64,000 bases of DNA from assembly GCA_963540815.1 (NCBI GenBank), contig CAUTQY010000006.1, forward strand, positions 1 to 64,000. The letters run 5' to 3'. This stretch comes from Scybalousia_A sp963540815 (lineage in GTDB: Bacteria; Bacteroidota; Bacteroidia; Bacteroidales; P3). A program made the translations under genes and the position numbers. Each line of letters opens with the position of its first letter. The stretch's first letter is position 1. A model generated the notes under the pieces. It was not told where the DNA came from, did not search any database, and saw nothing but the letters and a program-made list of their open reading frames with translations. Positions 17,712 through 28,053 of this stretch are shown piece after piece.

Positions 17712-19871
17712 TTATTTATTTACGTACTGCACAAAATTGTTTTTCACATCCGCATCCCTATAAATAATTGCAATAGGGTTGAGCTGATTTAGTCTTTGTT
17801 GCATACGGTTGTCGTAGGTTTGCTTTATCATATTGAAATCCTCTTTAACCGCACGTTTGTAAATCTTGTTTATTTGAACTACATATATTCCGTTAAACCC
17901 CTTGATTGCTTTCTTATATAGCCCTGTATTTTTAACGGAAGACAAGGAACCGATAATTCTCATTTCGGCGCCATTTCTACCGAAAGTATAAGAAGCCAAA
18001 TCTATTCCCGTAATGGTATCTACCAAGACTTTCGCACTTGTAGCAAAAGATTGTACATCGTTGGCATTTTTAAGCAATTTTTCTGCCTTTTCGATTTGCA
18101 TTTGAGCCTTCTTTTCCATTTTTACGACACGCTCAAATTGAGGATTGTCTTTTAACTGTTGCAAACTCATAAAGCCTTTTTTCCGAATATCTTTTAAGCC
18201 TATTACAATAAAAGAAGTACTGTATGCACCGTCGTCTTGTAACTCATATACCGTATTGGAGACTTCACCCGGTTTTACATCCGAAAAAGCCCAACAAACA
18301 ACCTCTCTTGCGTATGGAGTGCCGTCCAATCTGTAAGACATAGAATTCAAACTTGAACTCAAAACGTTGATATTACGTTTGCTCGCTAATTCTTTCATGG
18401 TTTCTACATTTTTGGATTTGGCAAGAAAATCGTCAGCCTTATTTTTAAAATTGTTTATTGTGGTCTCGCTAGGACGTATGCCTATAACAACCGTAGCCAT
18501 TTGAATCTTAGGTTTGGCAGCGGTTTTATCGGTTACTCTTATAATGTATTCTCCTATACTATCCGGGCGAGTATAACGGAAAATATCACCTACATTACTA
18601 TTAATCATAGGGCGGTATAACTCTTCCATAAACCCGTCTCTAACCCAGCCCATATCTCCAAACTGATTCTTGGTTGTAGGGTCGTCCGAAAATTTGGTTA
18701 CGTTTTCAACAAATTGAGCGGAATCTTTTATTACACTCATAAGAGAATCTACTATGCGTGCCTGTTCCTCTGGAGTACGTTTGATTTCGTTCGCTCCTAT
18801 TCTATTGTTGTATACGGCAATAATGGAAAATCTTATTGAATCAGGTCTGTTTTGTTCGTCAAGTATTTTTCCCATAATCCAGTTATTACCGGAAATTCTC
18901 GGCTCTATCATAGCACCGACTCCCTTGCCGTTCAAAAGAGTATCCGGAAAGTATCTGCCAATGTTTTGGGAAGAACGCTCATAATACAGACTATCATAAT
19001 TGTTTTCAAACGTTGTTGATATAAACCCGTACATATCCTCCTTGTTTGTATTTCCCAATTCTACAAAAACCCTACTTGCAGAATCGGTTAAAGCCTGAAC
19101 GTCTGCCCCGGAAGGAGTCACATCAAATTTAACAAACTCTACCTCTCTTATTTCCTCACTAAGTCTGTATTCGTTCTTGTGTTCTTGATAATATTTTTCA
19201 TAGTCCGCATCGGTAAGTTTTACCTTATCGTCCTCTATATTGGAAAAAGGCAATACCGCATAGACAACATCCGTTGTTTGGTCGTATGTATCACTAATGT
19301 GTTTTGCCATAGCCTTAGGCATATAGAAACTACTTGCCAAAACGGAAGCGTACTTTGTGTTTAACCTTTCGTTATAGGCATTTTTTTGCATTCTATTCCA
19401 TATTATTTGTTGTTCAACGGGCATTTTGCCGTACTGTTGCATGATTTGTTTTACCTGCTGAGCATTAAATTGTCCGGTAGTAGGGTCGGTAAAGTTTTGT
19501 CTTACCTCGTTTGCAAGAAAAGTTCCCAAAAACATATCATTCATTTCCTCCTCTCCTATTACCAATCCCAACTTTTTGCATTCTCTATCCAATATCTTTT
19601 CGGTTACCAACTCATAATAAGCACTGGCTTTTGCTTGAAACTGTTGTTCGTTAGTCAATTTGCCATACTGACGTTTAAGTTCGTTTTCGTAGTTCTCTCT
19701 AATTGTTTCAAACTCCGAAATACCTATTTCCATCCCGTCCACACTTGCTATTTTGTTAAAACCTCCTCTTCGTTTTCCAAAATCATTGAAAATAAAAGCC
19801 AAAGTTGCAAGGGCAACAATTATAGTAACACCCCAACCGAAATGTTTTCTGATCCTTCCTATTACAGCCAT
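17712..19871 (-). CDS. PpiD-like periplasmic peptidyl-prolyl isomerase
   Basis: The 719-residue protein has one N-terminal membrane helix (about 10-31, WGVTIIVALATLAFIFNDFG) that anchors it in the inner membrane with the rest in the periplasm. A SurA/PpiD-like N-terminal chaperone domain follows (ISEFETIRENYENELKRQYG). A parvulin core is seen near residues 350-450 (FSDDPTTKNQFGDMGWVRDG), and a second, weaker one may lie at 470-610. It helps outer-membrane and secreted proteins fold. The length is usual for Bacteroidota homologs. It is divergent from the C-terminal processing protease gene. Confidence 0.88.
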   Translation of the reverse strand: MAVIGRIRKHFGWGVTIIVALATLAFIFNDFGKRRGGFNKIASVDGMEIGISEFETIRENYENELKRQYGKLTNEQQFQAKASAYYELVTEKILDRECKKLGLVIGEEEMNDMFLGTFLANEVRQNFTDPTTGQFNAQQVKQIMQQYGKMPVEQQIIWNRMQKNAYNERLNTKYASVLASSFYMPKAMAKHISDTYDQTTDVVYAVLPFSNIEDDKVKLTDADYEKYYQEHKNEYRLSEEIREVEFVKFDVTPSGADVQALTDSASRVFVELGNTNKEDMYGFISTTFENNYDSLYYERSSQNIGRYFPDTLLNGKGVGAMIEPRISGNNWIMGKILDEQNRPDSIRFSIIAVYNNRIGANEIKRTPEEQARIVDSLMSVIKDSAQFVENVTKFSDDPTTKNQFGDMGWVRDGFMEELYRPMINSNVGDIFRYTRPDSIGEYIIRVTDKTAAKPKIQMATVVIGIRPSETTINNFKNKADDFLAKSKNVETMKELASKRNINVLSSSLNSMSYRLDGTPYAREVVCWAFSDVKPGEVSNTVYELQDDGAYSTSFIVIGLKDIRKKGFMSLQQLKDNPQFERVVKMEKKAQMQIEKAEKLLKNANDVQSFATSAKVLVDTITGIDLASYTFGRNGAEMRIIGSLSSVKNTGLYKKAIKGFNGIYVVQINKIYKRAVKEDFNMIKQTYDNRMQQRLNQLNPIAIIYRDADVKNNFVQYVNK

Positions 19872-20039
19872 AATGCTCTATTTGATATTTGTGTATATTT
19901 GGTTTATATCTGAAAATTAGTTTGCAAATTTATAAAGAAATTTTGTAAATGAGTATTTTATCTTAAAAAAAAGATTAGGGAATAAATTTTATTGTCTTTT
20001 TAATACTATCTTTGCAACGTTTTTTAACCTATACTTGAT

Positions 20040-21683
20040 ATGAAAAAGATATTCGTTTGCCTATTAATAAACTCGGCTATATTCTTTGTCTGCGTTGCAC
20101 AAGAGAACAAAACGGACAGAAGTTTTGAATTATCAAAAAATCTGGAAATATTTTCTTCTGTTTACAAAACCCTTTATACCACATACGTTGATGACATAAA
20201 AGAGGGTGAGTTGGTAAAGACGGCAATTGACGCCATGCTTATGAAATTGGACCCTTACACAAATTATTATCCCGAGTCTGATTTGGAAGATGTAAAAATG
20301 CAACTTTTGGGAGAATACGGAGGAATAGGAGCGTTGATTATGCAAAAAGGAGATAGCGTATATATTTCAGAGCCATATGAGGGTTTGCCGGCCTATGAGG
20401 CAGGATTGAAGGCGGGTGACCTTATCTTGGAAGTAAACGGACAAAATGCTTTGGGAAAAACTTCCGACCAGGTAAGAGAAATTCTGAGAGGACAGGCCGG
20501 TTCAACAATCAGTATGAAAATAAAACGTTTTGACAAAGAGAAAAGTTTTACCTTTAAAAGAAAGGAAATCACTTTGCCAAATCTTCCTTATAGCGGAGTA
20601 ATAGGAGAGGATATAGGTTATATAAAATTAAATGAGTTTACTAAGAATGCGGCGAACAATGTTCTTTCGGCTTTTAATAATTTGAAAAAACAAGATATAA
20701 AGGGACTTATTATAGACCTTAGGGGTAATGGAGGCGGATTGCTAAACGAGGCTGTGGATATAGTAAATATTTTTGTGGATAAAGGACAAGTTGTGGTTTA
20801 TACAAAGGGTAAAACACAGGATAAAAATCAAACTTTTCGTACTATGCGCAAGGCAATTGACGATAGTATGCCGATAGTGGTATTGATAGATGGTGTCTCT
20901 GCCTCGGCAAGTGAAATAGTTGCAGGCTCTTTGCAAGACATCGACAGAGCGGTAATTATGGGGCAGAGAAGTTTTGGCAAGGGTTTGGTGCAAAATGTTG
21001 TACCATTGGTTTATAATACCCAAATGAAAGTAACCGTTTCCAAATATTATATTCCAAGCGGCAGATGTATACAAGCAATAGATTATTCTCATAGAGATTC
21101 TACGGGTAGGGCAAACAAAATAACGGATTCTTTGCGTACGGCATTCAAAACCAAACATGGAAGAACGGTATATGACGGTTACGGGATAGAGCCGGATATT
21201 GCCACTCAGGCAGAATATTATAGCAGTATCTTGTTTTCTTTGGTTAGCAAAAATCTTATATTTGACTATGCTACAAATTTTGCAAACAAACACGCCAGTA
21301 TTCCTCCTGCCAAAGATTTTAACATAACGGAAGAAATATATAACGATTTTGTGTCTTTCCTGAAAGACAAGGATTATTCTTATACAAGTCCTACGGAATA
21401 TAGCTTGAGGGAATTTGCGGAAATAGCAAAAAAAGACAAATGCAACGAAAATATTTTGTCTCAAATATATAATATCAAACTTCAAATAGAAGAGGACAAA
21501 AGAAATGATTTATACAAATTTAAAAACGAGATAAGCGAGGTATTGCTAAGTGAAATAGTGGTAAGATACTATAACCAAAAAGGTAGAGTGGAGGCATACA
21601 TAAACCATGACACTGAGGTTAAACAAGCCATAGATTTGTTGCACGACAAGCCAAATTATGATAGTATTCTAAGAGTAAAATAA
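20040..21683 (+). CDS. C-terminal processing peptidase, S41 family
   Basis: The 547-residue protease carries a signal peptide (1-21), a PDZ domain at about 88-175 (YGGIGALIMQKGDSVYISEP; AGLKAGDLILEVNG) and the S41 catalytic core. The nucleophile lies in SASASE at 287-292 and the general-base Lys in QRSFGKGLVQ near 312. Such proteases trim the C-termini of periplasmic proteins. TATCTTTG at 20007-20014 could be the -7 promoter box. Its stop at 21681-21683 abuts the stop of the converging TonB receptor gene with no space for a terminator between them. Confidence 0.94.
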   Translation: MKKIFVCLLINSAIFFVCVAQENKTDRSFELSKNLEIFSSVYKTLYTTYVDDIKEGELVKTAIDAMLMKLDPYTNYYPESDLEDVKMQLLGEYGGIGALIMQKGDSVYISEPYEGLPAYEAGLKAGDLILEVNGQNALGKTSDQVREILRGQAGSTISMKIKRFDKEKSFTFKRKEITLPNLPYSGVIGEDIGYIKLNEFTKNAANNVLSAFNNLKKQDIKGLIIDLRGNGGGLLNEAVDIVNIFVDKGQVVVYTKGKTQDKNQTFRTMRKAIDDSMPIVVLIDGVSASASEIVAGSLQDIDRAVIMGQRSFGKGLVQNVVPLVYNTQMKVTVSKYYIPSGRCIQAIDYSHRDSTGRANKITDSLRTAFKTKHGRTVYDGYGIEPDIATQAEYYSSILFSLVSKNLIFDYATNFANKHASIPPAKDFNITEEIYNDFVSFLKDKDYSYTSPTEYSLREFAEIAKKDKCNENILSQIYNIKLQIEEDKRNDLYKFKNEISEVLLSEIVVRYYNQKGRVEAYINHDTEVKQAIDLLHDKPNYDSILRVK

Positions 21684-24083
21684 TTAAAATTCTACTGTTA
21701 TTTTGGCATTCAACATAGAAGGAGTTAGGTAATTCGGCACGGGATATATCGTATTGTTATTGTCTTTTATATAAGTATAGGAAATAACATTTTTGTTATT
21801 GAATACATTCAACCATTCCACATTTAACCAAATGCGTTTTAAGGTTTTAAGAAAGTTTTTCTTTGCCCAAGAGGTCTCTTCGTCTTTTATTCTAAATGTA
21901 AAAGCAATGTCTGCTCTCATATAGTTCGGACGAGACAAAATTGTGTTGGTATTGGGAATAAAGAAAGGGTAACCGCTACCGTAATTGAAGTTAAGATACA
22001 CCCTCATCCACGGCATGGAAGGCAAATAATCTTGAAAACTTACACTCATGTTTATCAGCTGGTCTGTCGGACGTGCAATATATCCTCTGTTGTCTCCTTG
22101 CACATCTTGTTTTGTTTGCATAAGGGAAAGGGTAAACCAAGAATCAATTCCTTTAATAAACTCTCCGAAAAGTTTGATATCCAAACCCGTAGCGTATCCT
22201 ATTGCGTTATTTTCGGCTGTATAGCGTAAGCGCAGATTGTCCATATGGTACGGTATCAAATCCCAAAGATATTTGTAGTAGAGTGAGGAGGCAAGTTTGA
22301 AATTCCTTGTCCTTATTTTGAAATTCCAATCAGTAGAAAGTACAAAATGCAAACTCTTTTGACTTTTTATATCGGGATTAGTTTCCCCCTTGAGATTTCT
22401 ATATTCTCTGTAAAAAGGATATTGAACATAAAGACCGGAGGCAAAGCGGAATAGAATATCTTGTTTTACCTTTGGTTTGTAGGCAAAACTCATTCGCGGA
22501 GAAGGAAAAAACTCTTTGTTAAAATCCCAATAATGTCCTCTTGCTCCAATGTTTATAAAATATGTTCCCTTGTTTTTTTTCCAAGAAATATGGCGTTGGA
22601 CAAAAAAAGTAATACGGTTGGAATATATATCATTTTTACCATGGTACCAATCTTGCACCAAAGGAGCGGAGGGAGTGTCGTAGATACCTATCTCGTCCCA
22701 ATTTGAAGGTATGGAATAATCGGCTGAATCTACCATTTTCCACTCGTTAAGTTTATCGGAAATCATTTCTCTTTGATATTTGGCTCCCCAAGACATAACA
22801 CCGTTGTCGTAGTATCTTTCTCCCCTATGTTCAAAGTTGAAAAGTGTTGCTTTAAGGTTATTTCTTGCGTGTTCCAGATACGTCCCTATACCAAGGTCAA
22901 AATCGTCCTCATTTGACAACCCGGATGATTCGCTCAACCAATACTGCCCTTGTATATCATAAGTCTCCTTTTCATTAGTGGAGAAGCCTGAGGCTATAAA
23001 TTTGAGATACAAATTCTTCTTAACCCTATAGTTTAACATTAATGCCCCGAATACGGAAGAGAATTTGTCTTTTTCTTCTCCGTCAAAATAAACTTTGAAT
23101 TTTAAGGGATTGATACCTCCGAAATCGGTTTGTCTGTCTTTTGGTATAAACTCGTATGTATTGTCCGATATGTTACCTATAAAAGATAAGTCAAATTTAT
23201 TGTTAATTTGCCCTGTTATAAAGGTTTGAAAATCATGAAAAGTAGTGTTGTAATCTCCCGCAGTCTCCAAAGAATTTAGTAGGTATTTTGTAGTTTTATT
23301 TCTGTACGAAAATTGATAAGTAAATTTGTCTTTTACCTTGTCTGCCAAATAAAAACTTCCTCCCAAAAGCCCTATGGACAAATTTCCGGAAAACTCTGAT
23401 GGTTTCCTGTATTTTATATCCAAAACGGAAGACATTTTGTCTCCGTATTCCGAGGCAAATCCGCCGGAGGAAAATTGTATGTCACTAATCATATCGGGAT
23501 TAATAAAAGATAAGCCCTCTTGTTGTCCATTTCTTATTAGTATGGGACGAAATATTTCTATGTCATTAACATATACCAAATTTTCATCAAAGTTGCCACC
23601 TCTTACGGAGTATTGAGAGGAAAGTTCATTGTTGGAGGAGACACCCTCTATTGTTTTAATTACATTTTCCACTCCTCCTGTAGGTCCTACTGTGTTTTTT
23701 GCCCAATCGGAAGATATTCTCGTAACACCTTCTTGTCTGGAATAATCTCCTTTTATTTCCACTCCTTCCAATGTGGTGGTTTCTTGTAATAAAATCACAT
23801 TTAAAAGTAGAGTTTGATTATTTTTTAATATTATAGTGGTATCAAAATTTTTGTACCCTACGTATGAAAATCTCAAATTATACTCCTTATTTGCTTGCAA
23901 ATTTAAGCTATACTCTCCTTTTTGATTGGAGGTCGTACCCAAGGGTTTGGGTAAGTTCAAAGTACCGATACTTACACTTTCCAAGGGTTTATTGTCCGTA
24001 GTCTCAACTTTTCCTCTGATTTGTTGAGCATGGAGAGAAAATCCTAACACAAAGATTAATGTTATATATGCGTGCGCTTTCAA
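21684..24083 (-). CDS. TonB-dependent outer-membrane receptor
   Basis: A 799-residue protein with signal peptide (1-19), a carboxypeptidase-regulatory-like domain at about 20-100 (IRGKVETTDNKPLESVSIGT), a plug domain at about 120-225 (GPTGGVENVIKTIEGVSSNN; YSVRGGNFDENLVYVNDIE) and a C-terminal beta-barrel ending in MLNAKITVEF. Such receptors use TonB energy to bring bound ligands through the outer membrane. The ligand cannot be read from the sequence and no SusD partner is adjacent. It is the last gene of the run beta-barrel protein, coaD, S9 peptidase, receptor; the gap to the S9 gene is 35 bases. Confidence 0.93.
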   Translation of the reverse strand: MKAHAYITLIFVLGFSLHAQQIRGKVETTDNKPLESVSIGTLNLPKPLGTTSNQKGEYSLNLQANKEYNLRFSYVGYKNFDTTIILKNNQTLLLNVILLQETTTLEGVEIKGDYSRQEGVTRISSDWAKNTVGPTGGVENVIKTIEGVSSNNELSSQYSVRGGNFDENLVYVNDIEIFRPILIRNGQQEGLSFINPDMISDIQFSSGGFASEYGDKMSSVLDIKYRKPSEFSGNLSIGLLGGSFYLADKVKDKFTYQFSYRNKTTKYLLNSLETAGDYNTTFHDFQTFITGQINNKFDLSFIGNISDNTYEFIPKDRQTDFGGINPLKFKVYFDGEEKDKFSSVFGALMLNYRVKKNLYLKFIASGFSTNEKETYDIQGQYWLSESSGLSNEDDFDLGIGTYLEHARNNLKATLFNFEHRGERYYDNGVMSWGAKYQREMISDKLNEWKMVDSADYSIPSNWDEIGIYDTPSAPLVQDWYHGKNDIYSNRITFFVQRHISWKKNKGTYFINIGARGHYWDFNKEFFPSPRMSFAYKPKVKQDILFRFASGLYVQYPFYREYRNLKGETNPDIKSQKSLHFVLSTDWNFKIRTRNFKLASSLYYKYLWDLIPYHMDNLRLRYTAENNAIGYATGLDIKLFGEFIKGIDSWFTLSLMQTKQDVQGDNRGYIARPTDQLINMSVSFQDYLPSMPWMRVYLNFNYGSGYPFFIPNTNTILSRPNYMRADIAFTFRIKDEETSWAKKNFLKTLKRIWLNVEWLNVFNNKNVISYTYIKDNNNTIYPVPNYLTPSMLNAKITVEF

Positions 24084-24118
24084 GTTTTTTTCTTTGTATT
24101 TGGAAATTTATGTATGAA

Positions 24119-26656
24119 TTAATAATTCTCTTTCGGATAAAGACTGTCCCACCAAGAAGAATCTTCTTTTAACCACTTGGCAAACCATGCGTATATTGTA
24201 TTGTTCCATTTTAATCTTTTTTCAAAATCCGTTATACCATGATTTTCTCCTTTAACAGTTACGAACTCTACCTCTCTGTTCAATATTTTCAGGGCGTTGT
24301 ACATCTGGATACTCTCCCCTATAGGCACGTTTGTATCCGCACTTCCGTGCAATAGAAGCAAAGGGGTGTGTATCTTGTCCGCATTAAAAAGAGGTGAATG
24401 TTTGACATACAAATCTGGATTGTTCCACGGATAACTATCCGCACTTGCGGCGCCGGAATAAGAGTAGCCCCAATAACCTTCTCCCCAATAGGATGTAATA
24501 TTTGAAATACCGGCATGGGATATTGCACAGGCAAAAATATCAGTTTTGGTTTGCAAATATTGTGTCATAAACCCTCCGTAACTTGCTCCCATGCAACCTA
24601 TGTGCTTTTTGTCTATAAAATTATGGGTTTTGCAAACTCTCTTGACTCCTTCAATAATTTCCTCTGCCGTATAGTCTCCCCAAGCATTGACATGACGCGA
24701 AGCAAATTCTTGCCCCCAACCTGTGGTGCCGCTGGGATTTATTACATACACGATATAATCTTGTTGTGTATATAGCCAAGCGGAATACCTCATTTCAAAA
24801 CTCCTGTCGGTAGGAGAACATCCGCCATAGTAATAAACGATAAGAGGATATTGTTTTGTAGAATCAAAATCTGACGGATAGTACAAACGCCCGTCTATAT
24901 TGGAGTTGTGCATACGAAAAGAAAAATTTTCCATTTTACCTACAGCCAATCTTTCAAACTCTTGCTTTTTAGGAAAAAAGACCTCTTTTATCTCCAAGAC
25001 CTTGTAATTACCGGTATCTATCTTGGCATGAAAAACACGTTTGGGTTTGTTGTAATTTTCTCCGTAATAAACCATTTGGCTTTCGTCTTCGGAGATATCA
25101 AAGCCTCCAATTACTTCCGCTTCAAGATTTAGCAAATAAAATCTATTATCCCTCAAATTATAACGATAAATACAAACGGAATCTTTATTTTCACAAGTAA
25201 GGTAGAGATTATTTTTTCTTACAATAAAGTTTTGGACGTTTGGGTTGAAATTTTTACCTACGGGTATTATCTCTCTGCTTTGCAAATCCATTAAATAAAC
25301 GGAGTTATTAAAAGCATTGGGTATTTGGTTTTTCTTTAAAGTGGAACCTATGGAATTAAAGGCTTCATTACCGGCGAGTAATATTATGTTTTTACCGTCC
25401 AAGGAATACTTTACATAGGAAACAAAACCATCATTTTCTATCAAAGTATCTATTTTTTTCGAACTTATATTGTATTGATATATGTTGTTGAAGGAAAACG
25501 GGCGCTTGCTTATATCCGTTTTTGAAACGGAAAACAAAATATTGTTTCCCTTGCAGTCCATATCATTAAAATCAATGGAATGATAGGTATGAAATAATTT
25601 CCCATTATAATTTTTGCCATAATAATATAACTCCGTTCTATCTCTCCAACCGGGTATCCTGTCATCCGGCAAATACAAACGATGTAAGTCCTCGGAAGTA
25701 TTATCTTTTTCTTTGTTTTTGACAAGCAGGTAATCGTTTGAGTTTTCACAAAAATATATACTGCCTTCCATATCATAATCTTGTTCAAAAATAATTTCTC
25801 TTGTATTGTTCTCCGGATTAAGCACATAGAGTTTGTTTTTATCCTTGTAGTATAACAAATCAAAACCCGGTTTCCATTGATAAGAATTTATTTTGTTATC
25901 GGTAAAAACAACCTTATCGTCACTGCTTTTGCGTACTTCCGTTCTATAAGAAAAATTGCCTTTTTCGTCTCTGTTGTTGTATTTTACCATATAGTATTTT
26001 CCGCTTTTTGACATGCTTATACTATAGGGATTTTCCCCGCAAAGCATGGTTTTTAGAGTAAGACCCGATAAGTTTTCGAAACGAGTACTGTTTTCCTTTT
26101 CTTGATAAATCAAAGTTTTTATTTTGTAATACTCCGAATTGTTTGCGATATTAGACCTTAGACACAACACTCCTATTCCTACCACATGACTACCCGGCTC
26201 CAACTCCTCTTGTATGAGTATTTTGTTATCTTCGTTTATTGTATCCTCTGCCGAATCTTTTTCCTCCTTAGTCTTGCCGTCTATGGAAATTTTGGTTTTT
26301 GCGTTGCAAAAAACTTCTATTTTTACTTTCTCCCTTTTGGAAAGATTGATATTAAAGAAAATTTCAAAAATATTATAATCCTCTGCCTCATTCAACCCCA
26401 AGTTTATTGTTCCCTCGCCGCTGACATCCGTATTCCATACGTTACCATAAATGTTGTTATTTATTTTTGGAGTATTAAAAAAATCATCAACGGAAAATGC
26501 TTTACCCAGATTGTTCAGAGAGTCCAAAATCAAAGGAGCGGAAAAAGTTTTCCACCTGTAATAATATTTTGTTACAGGCTCTTGTGCTTGGATATTAAGA
26601 GTAAATAAAACAAAAAATAATTGTATGATTAAAATGTTTATAAAATTCCTATTCAT
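24119..26656 (-). CDS. Secreted S9-family serine peptidase (prolyl oligopeptidase type)
   Basis: The 845-residue protein has a signal peptide (1-24, to LNIQAQ), an N-terminal domain with no clear family, a central beta-propeller-like part, and a C-terminal alpha/beta-hydrolase domain. The catalytic Ser is residue 692 in GASYGG and the His is residue 806 in GENHG; the Asp is likely in GSADTNVP. S9 enzymes cut short peptides, often after Pro. It overlaps the coaD stop by eight bases (ATGAATAG), so the two are translationally coupled. The exact specificity is not readable. Confidence 0.9.
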   Translation of the reverse strand: MNRNFINILIIQLFFVLFTLNIQAQEPVTKYYYRWKTFSAPLILDSLNNLGKAFSVDDFFNTPKINNNIYGNVWNTDVSGEGTINLGLNEAEDYNIFEIFFNINLSKREKVKIEVFCNAKTKISIDGKTKEEKDSAEDTINEDNKILIQEELEPGSHVVGIGVLCLRSNIANNSEYYKIKTLIYQEKENSTRFENLSGLTLKTMLCGENPYSISMSKSGKYYMVKYNNRDEKGNFSYRTEVRKSSDDKVVFTDNKINSYQWKPGFDLLYYKDKNKLYVLNPENNTREIIFEQDYDMEGSIYFCENSNDYLLVKNKEKDNTSEDLHRLYLPDDRIPGWRDRTELYYYGKNYNGKLFHTYHSIDFNDMDCKGNNILFSVSKTDISKRPFSFNNIYQYNISSKKIDTLIENDGFVSYVKYSLDGKNIILLAGNEAFNSIGSTLKKNQIPNAFNNSVYLMDLQSREIIPVGKNFNPNVQNFIVRKNNLYLTCENKDSVCIYRYNLRDNRFYLLNLEAEVIGGFDISEDESQMVYYGENYNKPKRVFHAKIDTGNYKVLEIKEVFFPKKQEFERLAVGKMENFSFRMHNSNIDGRLYYPSDFDSTKQYPLIVYYYGGCSPTDRSFEMRYSAWLYTQQDYIVYVINPSGTTGWGQEFASRHVNAWGDYTAEEIIEGVKRVCKTHNFIDKKHIGCMGASYGGFMTQYLQTKTDIFACAISHAGISNITSYWGEGYWGYSYSGAASADSYPWNNPDLYVKHSPLFNADKIHTPLLLLHGSADTNVPIGESIQMYNALKILNREVEFVTVKGENHGITDFEKRLKWNNTIYAWFAKWLKEDSSWWDSLYPKENY

Positions 26657-27131
26657 ATGTATTTTGTTCCAAATTAATGTTGTTCGGCAAATAAGGTCGT
26701 ATATCCTTTTTGTAGAGCATCATCTCTCTAACAAAAGAAGAAGAGACAAAATCTTGTTTCAGATTTGATATAAGAAAAATTGTCTCTATATCGCTGTTAA
26801 TAGCCTTGTTAATCTCAAAAATATTTTTTTCGTAAGCAAAGTCCATCTCATTTCTCAAACCTCTTATTATATATTTCGCTCCTTTTTTTTCACAATAATC
26901 CACAGTGAGACAAGAAAAAACATCAACCGTAACATTATCATAATTTTCAAAAGTTTTTCTTATCCATTCTAATCTTTTTTCCAAAGAAAATAGAAACTTC
27001 TTTTCGGAATTCTCACCTATGGCTACTATTATCTTGTCAAATAAAGGTAAGGCCCTCAAAATTATATCTTCGTGTCCTATGGTTATAGGGTCAAAACTAC
27101 CGGGGAATATTGCTATTCTTTCTTTTTTCAC
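26649..27131 (-). CDS. coaD: Phosphopantetheine adenylyltransferase
   Basis: A 160-residue cytosolic enzyme that transfers AMP to 4'-phosphopantetheine, the next-to-last step to coenzyme A. The nucleotidyltransferase motif is TIGH at 17-20 within PGSFDPITIGHEDII, and the second signature is ISNLKQDFVSSSFVREM. The length is standard. It is placed between genes for a beta-barrel protein (13 bases upstream) and an S9 peptidase (eight-base overlap), so a coenzyme gene is embedded in an envelope operon. Confidence 0.97.
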   Translation of the reverse strand: MKKERIAIFPGSFDPITIGHEDIILRALPLFDKIIVAIGENSEKKFLFSLEKRLEWIRKTFENYDNVTVDVFSCLTVDYCEKKGAKYIIRGLRNEMDFAYEKNIFEINKAINSDIETIFLISNLKQDFVSSSFVREMMLYKKDIRPYLPNNINLEQNTYE

Positions 27132-27144
27132 AGCAAATACATTG

Positions 27145-27888
27145 TTAATAAGTTCTTCTTCTATTCGGTTTGGTCACCGGTCTTTGCTCTTGCTCTTCAT
27201 TTATCATATAAATGACTTTCACACTCACCCAATTATTCTTATAATCTCGTAACCACGTACGGTAGTTGTTAAAATCCTCGGGCAGATAAGAATTGTTGAA
27301 CTCAAAATCTTTTCTTATCGGTAATAAAGAATATTGATATCTTACATCAAGTTTGAATTTTTGCCAAATAGTAAAACGTAAATCTCCCACAATAGCCAAA
27401 TCATTTTTCAAAAAACTTGCTTTTGTAATTGTAGGTCTGTCCATTCCAAAAATAAGAGTATCCGGTAATGTCCAAGACTCCGAAGAATGTATGAGTCTGC
27501 TATATTGCAAGCCCACTCCAAGGGTTACTCCTCCCTTTTTGTCCATATAATGCAACATAAGGGGGATATCTATATAATCCAATGAGGCCTTGTAAATAAA
27601 AGGGTCGCCGGCGGTGGATTCTTTTGCACCTCGCTGAGAATAATTTATTTCCATAGAAACTTGTAACCCCTCGTTCTGTTTGTTTGCATTCAAAGGGAGC
27701 ATTGCTCCAATACCCAAGTTTGGTGCAACTTTTTTGAAACCGTAAACCTCATCACCGTCTATTTGGGCAACGTTAAAACCCAAAGAAACAAAACCTTTAA
27801 AAAATTGTGCCCTAACCTCCGAGTAAGCAAAAAATAATAAAACAAAAAGCCCTGTAACAAAAACTTTACCCTTTATGTTGTTGTTCAT
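27145..27888 (-). CDS. Outer-membrane beta-barrel protein of the PorT-like superfamily
   Basis: I place the start at ATG 27888, which gives 247 residues and a proper signal peptide (MNNNIKGKVFVTGL to SEVRAQ); a longer frame adds 38 residues of Lys/Asn-rich sequence with no signal. The mature part reads as an eight-strand barrel: FFKGFVSLGFNVAQIDGDE, LQVSMEINYSQRGAKE, VTLGVGLQYSRLI, FKLDVRYQYSLLPIRK. The family is widespread in Bacteroidota and functions vary. It heads the run with coaD, the S9 peptidase and the TonB receptor. Confidence 0.8.
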   Translation of the reverse strand: MNNNIKGKVFVTGLFVLLFFAYSEVRAQFFKGFVSLGFNVAQIDGDEVYGFKKVAPNLGIGAMLPLNANKQNEGLQVSMEINYSQRGAKESTAGDPFIYKASLDYIDIPLMLHYMDKKGGVTLGVGLQYSRLIHSSESWTLPDTLIFGMDRPTITKASFLKNDLAIVGDLRFTIWQKFKLDVRYQYSLLPIRKDFEFNNSYLPEDFNNYRTWLRDYKNNWVSVKVIYMINEEQEQRPVTKPNRRRTY

Positions 27889-28053
27889 TATTCTCTTATT
27901 TTTATTTTTCCTAAACGAAAATATATTATTTTTATTTTTATACGCTACTTTTATATTTTGAGAGAAAAGCCGCTTGTAGTTATAGGACAAGAGGCTTGAC
28001 ATTCAACAAGTATACGATTTTTGTTATAATTTTGCAAAATAACATAATTATTT

